This document shows, piece after piece, positions 7,706-11,891 of a stretch of DNA of 11,891 nt (its first letter is position 1; every line of letters begins with the position of its first letter). This DNA comes from Clostridiales bacterium UBA4959 (GTDB lineage: Bacteria > Bacillota > Clostridia > Oscillospirales > CAG-272). The notes under the pieces were generated by a model. That model had not been told where the DNA came from. It searched no databases and saw nothing but the letters and a program-made list of their open reading frames with translations. The DNA lies in contig DHAH01000170.1 of assembly GCA_002397345.1 (NCBI GenBank), positions 2,561 through 14,451 on the forward strand, given 5' to 3'. The position numbers and the translations under genes are program-made.

Positions 7706-10700
7706 TTAATTCCCTCCCCCGGCTGTGGGAACGCGGCACACAGTTATATTAAACGCGAAATCAATCAACTCCACATACAGCCATTCATTTTCAACATAAT
7801 CGGTCACATCAAAATCTTCGGTGACCTTTCTGCTGTCTATATCAGCTTCGAAAACGCGCGTTTCATCCAGCGTTTCCTTCGCACTGTCGCCTGTATACAC
7901 GCATACGGACGCCAGATAGGTATTGTCAGACGCCGTCACGCGCAGATAGGTTCTGCCGTCCTTTTTATAGAATGAATACTGCCCCAGCTTGGGTTTTTCT
8001 GTGTCTACCGTAAAGTTAAAAGATCTCGACTGCGTCTTTCCGCTCTCAAGTTCTACTTCGATAGTCAATATGTATTCTCCGTCAGGGTATCTATAACGTT
8101 CGTTGTCGCCCGCCGACCCGTCCCATAAAAGGTTCATATACGAAACCGAAAGCGCCGCTTCGTCGCTGTCGTAGTACGCTTTCTGCATAAGTCCGAGCTT
8201 GTCGTTTTTATATACAATCTCGCCGTTTTTATCTTTTACGTAACACTTTCCGCTCTTGCAGTTGCGCAGCAGACTGAGCCTCAGCCCGATAAAGTCGTAA
8301 AATCCGTCGTCGTTAATTGAGATTATATATCTGCGGTTGCTGCGCGTTTCGTTTTTGTTTAACGCGTTCATACCCAGCTCGAACAGCATCAGAGAGTTTT
8401 CTCTGATAATTCCGGTGCAAAGCAGGTCGTTGTAAAAATCGCCGCCCTCGTCAAAGACATTTACGTCTGACCAGTCGCCGACGAACCCCATATACGGGAT
8501 CGACAAGTTTATGCCGCCCTCGTCCCGCGCCGTCAGCTTTATAAAGCCGTCCAAAAACCAGCCGGAGGTAAAGATTTTATCAAGTTCCGCCGACTCGGTT
8601 TTATCAAGCGTCACGTCAAGTGTAAAAGTTTCAGTCGCTCCGGCGGGTATACGGAGGTTTTCGGAACGTTTAAAATTATCTTTATTTGCGTTCAGTTCCG
8701 TGCCCCGCCCGCCCGAAAGCTTTATCGACGCGCTGACAAGCGCCTTAGGATCGCCGGTGACAAACCAATCGCCGGCGGCGTCCTTATCGGCGGCGGCGTT
8801 ATCGGCGATGCTGCCGTCCTTGTCGGTATATTTTATGTATTCATACCCGTCTGTCATCGCCGTCGCTTCGACAAAATAATCGAGCGCGCGGTTCGAGAGG
8901 TTTTTTACTGTGAAAGTCAGCTTGAAGCTGTCCCCCAGTTTATCGCCCAGCTCCAGCTTCGCTTCGAGCGTTTCGGGATTATACATTACCGCCCTCGTCG
9001 CAACCGCTGCCGCAAGGTCGATCCTGCCCGCGCCCTGCAGACGTGGGGAGTAATCCGCTCCGGCGGTTTTATCATAAACGGGCGATGCCGTACCCATCAG
9101 CATGGCGCGCGGAAGCGCCAGACGCTCCCCCTCGTCAAGCTTTGAGGTGTCGGTCGTTTTCAAGTATTGTTTTATAACAGCCAGCGCACCGGTGATATGC
9201 GGCGCCGCCATCGAAGTGCCGCTCATCGTTCCGTAACCGTCATTGAAAGCCGAATATATGTATGAACCGGGCGCTGTGACGTCGGGTTTTAAGCGCAGAT
9301 CGGTTGTAACGCCCCAGCTCGAGTAATCGGCCATCCCGCCCGCGTTCGGCGCGGGCATTGTTTTGCCTTTATCAGTCACCACTGTAATCGTCATATCTCC
9401 CGCAGCCTCGGCGGCGAGCGCCAGCCCGTCGGATTTCGAGATTGCCGCGCAGGGTATCTGTCCGTCGTCCACAGCCATGTTGACAAGCTCCGCAGAGTCG
9501 GTGTTATCGTATATCAGCGCGCCGACCGCGCCGGCTTTTGCCGCGTTTTTCAGTTTTTCGACAAAGGTAAGGGCGCCGCGGCTTATCAGCGCGAGTTTAT
9601 CTTTTACATTAATATTATCATAGTCCGCCGCTTCGCCCAGACCGGGTACGACGGCATATTGGGTTGCTTTGCCGCCGAACGACTTTGTAAAATCGGAGTT
9701 CGGTGGAGCGTTGTATTTTATAACTTCAATACCGGAGGCTGAAATATAATTGTCCTGAATATATTCGGTGTTGACGCTCGCGGCGGCGGCAATCGCGAAT
9801 GGGAATCCGCTGGGATCGCTTAACACACTATAGTCAGGGTTGGATGCGCGCGGTTTTGTTATACCGTATTTTGTGTCCAAAACGCTGCCCTTGCCTAACT
9901 TGGAGGTATTGCCCGCCGAGCAGACGACATCGATCCCCCGCTCATACGCGCGTTTTATAACTCTGTCATAACCCCTGCCCGCCATATCGGTGCTGCCGAA
10001 CCCGGCGATCTTGCCCAGACTGATGTTAATCACATCCGCACCCAGCCGTATCGCGTCCTCCAGCGCCGCATAGATATTCGCATCATTTAACTGCTTGCCG
10101 CTTTTATCGCCCACATTCATGAGTAACAACTGCGCCTCCGGCGCGATCCCGTCGGCGGCGTTGGGGTCGGTTGCGCGGAGCCTATTACCCGCCGCTATCG
10201 CCGCGACATGATTACCATGGTCGGCGGTGCCGGTTAATTCGGAAGTTTGGCTGTAATAATCATACGCGAACGGTATCTTTGCATTTACATACGGGCTTGT
10301 CCCCTCGTAAGCAAGCCAGTTTGAAACCGACATCCCGCGATTCACACAGGCGGCGACATCATCGGCGGTAAGCTTCGCGGTGTTGTCATTTGTAAGCGAA
10401 AATATTTCGTGGCCGGTGTTAAATCCGACGTCTATCACAGCGATAACCATGCCCTCGCCGCGATATTTTACAAGCGTTTTACTGTCCGCGCCGATCACAG
10501 CCGACGATGAAATGTCAAGCGGCTGCGGCGCGGCATATGCGTTCGCTTCCCATATATGAATGTCGCCGAAGTCTTTTAATTTATAGCACTCGTTATCAGC
10601 TACGGCAAACGAAAATCCATCCAGCGCGTATTCATAATCGTATAGAAATTCCGCGTCCGGGCACAGCTTTTTAATCGCGGATTTAAGCGCGTCGGCGTCC

Positions 10701-10849
10701 TCGCCGCTTTTAACCTCGGCGATGTAAACCGCCCGACTGCTGCCGGCGTCCGAGGCATGTATTGGCAGGTTAAACGCATATAAAAGCAACAGCGCCGCGA
10801 TTAGCGCCGCGGCGTGTATTTTTTGATGTAAAGTGAATGTCTTGCTCAT
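7706..10849 (-). CDS. Secreted S8 subtilisin-family peptidase (lactocepin/C5a-peptidase type), paralog B
   Basis: This 1047-residue secreted serine protease has the same domain order as its downstream neighbour. A signal peptide (about 1-32, core AALIAALLLLYAFNL, cleavage near HAS) is followed by a short I9-like propeptide (about 40-105) and the S8 domain. The catalytic residues are Asp140 (AVIDVGF), His211 (DHGNHVA), Asn314 (SAGNTS) and Ser546 (SGTSMAAPHITG); this active site is close to the family consensus. A PA domain is inserted at about 395-495. Fn3/C5a-like beta domains follow, with IPYMGFVGDW at 784-793, a hallmark of lactocepin-type proteases. A final Ig-like region begins near FTVDTEKP (946-953). 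The C-terminal loop that reads SPDGDG in paralog A is INDDG here and lacks the DxDG pattern. There is no membrane anchor or sorting signal. AGAGGAG lies 10 nt before the ATG. The gene is 34 nt after the anchored surface protein gene, suggesting co-expression. Host-protein or dietary-protein degradation is plausible but not shown. Confidence 0.94.
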   Translation of the reverse strand: MSKTFTLHQKIHAAALIAALLLLYAFNLPIHASDAGSSRAVYIAEVKSGEDADALKSAIKKLCPDAEFLYDYEYALDGFSFAVADNECYKLKDFGDIHIWEANAYAAPQPLDISSSAVIGADSKTLVKYRGEGMVIAVIDVGFNTGHEIFSLTNDNTAKLTADDVAACVNRGMSVSNWLAYEGTSPYVNAKIPFAYDYYSQTSELTGTADHGNHVAAIAAGNRLRATDPNAADGIAPEAQLLLMNVGDKSGKQLNDANIYAALEDAIRLGADVINISLGKIAGFGSTDMAGRGYDRVIKRAYERGIDVVCSAGNTSKLGKGSVLDTKYGITKPRASNPDYSVLSDPSGFPFAIAAAASVNTEYIQDNYISASGIEVIKYNAPPNSDFTKSFGGKATQYAVVPGLGEAADYDNINVKDKLALISRGALTFVEKLKNAAKAGAVGALIYDNTDSAELVNMAVDDGQIPCAAISKSDGLALAAEAAGDMTITVVTDKGKTMPAPNAGGMADYSSWGVTTDLRLKPDVTAPGSYIYSAFNDGYGTMSGTSMAAPHITGALAVIKQYLKTTDTSKLDEGERLALPRAMLMGTASPVYDKTAGADYSPRLQGAGRIDLAAAVATRAVMYNPETLEAKLELGDKLGDSFKLTFTVKNLSNRALDYFVEATAMTDGYEYIKYTDKDGSIADNAAADKDAAGDWFVTGDPKALVSASIKLSGGRGTELNANKDNFKRSENLRIPAGATETFTLDVTLDKTESAELDKIFTSGWFLDGFIKLTARDEGGINLSIPYMGFVGDWSDVNVFDEGGDFYNDLLCTGIIRENSLMLFELGMNALNKNETRSNRRYIISINDDGFYDFIGLRLSLLRNCKSGKCYVKDKNGEIVYKNDKLGLMQKAYYDSDEAALSVSYMNLLWDGSAGDNERYRYPDGEYILTIEVELESGKTQSRSFNFTVDTEKPKLGQYSFYKKDGRTYLRVTASDNTYLASVCVYTGDSAKETLDETRVFEADIDSRKVTEDFDVTDYVENEWLYVELIDFAFNITVCRVPTAGGGN

Positions 10850-10883
10850 TAAAAAATAACTCCTCTGGCAGTGGAAACAATGT

Positions 10884-11747
10884 TTACTTTTTTCTGCGCC
10901 GCTTTATAACGGCATAAAAGATGGCAGCCGCGGCCGCGACCGCAATAACGACCGACGCCGTTTTTACCGCCACAGCGATATGCCCGCTGTTTTTATTCGC
11001 GCTTGCCGCCGGCGTGCCTGTATCGGGTGAATCCGGCTGCGTTTCGGCGGCAGGCTCCTGCGCAGCGGTTGTGCCCGTATTATTAGACACGGCTTTTACA
11101 CCGGAGAGGGCAATAGTTTTCGGCGCTTTAGCCGCCGCTATCGCGCCGCCTTCGCCGTAGACCTCCTCCGGCGTTTTTACGGGTGCGGAAAGCTCGACCC
11201 CCGCAGCCTCGATGCCCAGCTCTTTCGCTGTGCCGATCGAAAGCTCGTCGAGCATAAGCTTGTTTTTACCGGTGATATGTATATACACCCGCAGATAATT
11301 TATCGCAGACAGGTCGGCGTTGTTCTCGCCCGGCGACTCAAACGAGAGCGTCAGCGTGTTCCAGCCGTCTTTCAGCATGTTTTTTGATATGTTCCACGAA
11401 GTTTCTTCGACATCGCAGCCGCCCGAGCTGGTCAATTCAAGCTGACCGCTGGTGTCCGACATATTCCCGACGCTCTCTATGTATAAGTACAGTTTTGCGT
11501 ATCCGACACCCGTGTATGACGAGATGTCGACCGCCGGATCAAACTTTCGCTGCAATACCAGCGTACCGGACGAACCGCTTACTGTCAGCGCGCCGCTGCC
11601 TTCTTTAATATCGCTTTTCTCAATTTTGGCGGAATAGGGCTTGCCGCTGTCCATGTTGTCGATCACCGACAATGCGGACGCGGGAGCCGCCGTAATAATA
11701 ATCATTATCATCGCCGCGGCGATATGTTTTATTATTCCGCATTTCAT
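10884..11747 (-). CDS. Membrane- or wall-anchored surface protein with jelly-roll-like domain
   Basis: This 287-residue extracytoplasmic protein is the first gene of the cluster. The signal peptide is at 1-26 (basic start, hydrophobic core AAAMIMIIITAA, cleavage near ASA). Residues about 27-172 form a beta-rich domain with the feel of a carbohydrate-binding or discoidin-like jelly roll: DNMDSG near the start, GWNTLTLSF at 128-136 and LMLDELSIG at 164-172. I cannot name the exact family or ligand. Residues about 180-254 are an Ala/Pro/Thr/Ser-rich linker containing SPDTG (240-244). A hydrophobic helix at about 256-280 and the tail IKRRRKK complete the protein. This tail fits either a simple C-terminal membrane anchor or a variant sortase signal. 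GGAGAG lies 7 nt before the ATG, and a consensus promoter lies just upstream. Its position ahead of the two proteases suggests it could present or tether them, or bind the surface they act on; that is inference. Confidence 0.82.
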   Translation of the reverse strand: MKCGIIKHIAAAMIMIIITAAPASALSVIDNMDSGKPYSAKIEKSDIKEGSGALTVSGSSGTLVLQRKFDPAVDISSYTGVGYAKLYLYIESVGNMSDTSGQLELTSSGGCDVEETSWNISKNMLKDGWNTLTLSFESPGENNADLSAINYLRVYIHITGKNKLMLDELSIGTAKELGIEAAGVELSAPVKTPEEVYGEGGAIAAAKAPKTIALSGVKAVSNNTGTTAAQEPAAETQPDSPDTGTPAASANKNSGHIAVAVKTASVVIAVAAAAAIFYAVIKRRRKK

Positions 11748-11792
11748 AACGCCGCTCTCCGTACCACAAAAAAATAATGTAACGCTTCATCT

Positions 11793-11821
11793 ATTTTACA
11801 TCACGCCGTATGCGCTGTCAA
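11793..11821 (-). promoter_or_regulatory. Consensus sigma-A/sigma-70 promoter of the minus-strand cluster
   Basis: On the minus strand, TTGACA (11816-11821) and TAAAAT (11793-11798) are separated by exactly 17 nt: a perfect -35 and a one-mismatch -10. Transcription would start near 11785-11787, giving a leader of roughly 38 nt before the ATG at 11747. That leader is too short for a riboswitch. The 20 bases upstream of the -35 (11822-11841) are AT-rich with A and T runs, which could act as an UP element. No clear operator palindrome overlaps the hexamers, so basal vegetative expression is the simplest reading. Confidence 0.85.
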
Positions 11822-11859
11822 TGTTTTATTGCAAAAAGTTTCGGCGCGCCGGCCCAGCG

Positions 11860-11891
11860 CCCCCCCCCGCGTTCTTTTTTTTTTTTTTTTT
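11860..11891. repeat. Terminal homopolymer runs at the window edge
   Basis: A run of nine C (11860-11868) is followed by GCGTTC and then at least 17 consecutive T (11875-11891) running off the end of the window. No coding frame covers it. Such back-to-back homopolymers at the edge of a sequence are often assembly or read-end artefacts. A genuine T-rich terminator tail of a gene beyond the window is not supported, because no plus-strand gene lies to its left. Treat these bases as unreliable. Confidence 0.6.

Noticed and set aside
11843..11891. Plus-strand terminator formed by GGCGC/GCGCC and the T run at the window end
   Set aside because: The stem is only 5 bp, it is separated from the T run by a C run, and no plus-strand gene precedes it; an edge artefact is more likely.
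1..11891. CRISPR array, tRNA/rRNA genes, insertion sequence or phage genes
   Set aside because: No regularly spaced repeats, cloverleaf or rRNA-like sequence, transposase or phage protein was seen on reading both strands.

Overview
The window looks like chromosomal DNA from an uncultured, fairly GC-rich member of the Clostridia (Firmicutes), possibly gut-associated. The evidence is indirect: Gram-positive style secreted S8 peptidases of the lactocepin/C5a-peptidase type, a clostridial-type galactokinase motif, a COG4717 (YhaN-like) ATPase, purine-rich ribosome binding sites before most genes, and a consensus vegetative promoter. No species can be named from the sequence.

Layout. Bases 1-336 hold the 3' end of a plus-strand gene of unknown function with a probable zinc-binding C-terminus. 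It ends at a strong intrinsic terminator (367-414) that works only in the plus direction. Everything else is on the minus strand and reads as one six-gene cluster of about 11.3 kb. In transcription order it contains: a signal-peptide protein with a jelly-roll-like domain and a C-terminal membrane helix (11747-10884); two tandem paralogous secreted subtilisin-family peptidases (10849-7706 and 7699-4565); ribonuclease HI (4578-4135); a galactokinase-family enzyme (4057-2687); and a membrane-embedded SMC-like ATPase (2683-413). Junctions are 34 nt, 6 nt, a 14-nt overlap, 77 nt and 3 nt, so one transcript is plausible. A near-perfect promoter (TTGACA, 17-nt spacer, TAAAAT; 11793-11821) lies just upstream of the first gene. 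No stretch over 300 bases lacks a gene.

How the genes may work together. The first three encode an extracellular set: one membrane- or wall-anchored, possibly ligand-binding protein and two large secreted proteases. The last three encode intracellular proteins (RNA-DNA hybrid removal, sugar phosphorylation, a DNA-repair-like ATPase) with no obvious link to the proteases. A GC-rich stem-loop at 4094-4127 lies between rnhA and the kinase and may mark a processing or attenuation boundary.

I see no CRISPR array, tRNA, rRNA, insertion sequence or phage gene. The most interesting points are the tandem peptidases, which have diverged in opposite ways (one has a degraded active-site surround, the other a degraded C-terminal DxDG-type loop), and the orphan YhaN-like ATPase whose membrane hairpin sits where SbcC/Rad50 proteins carry a zinc hook.
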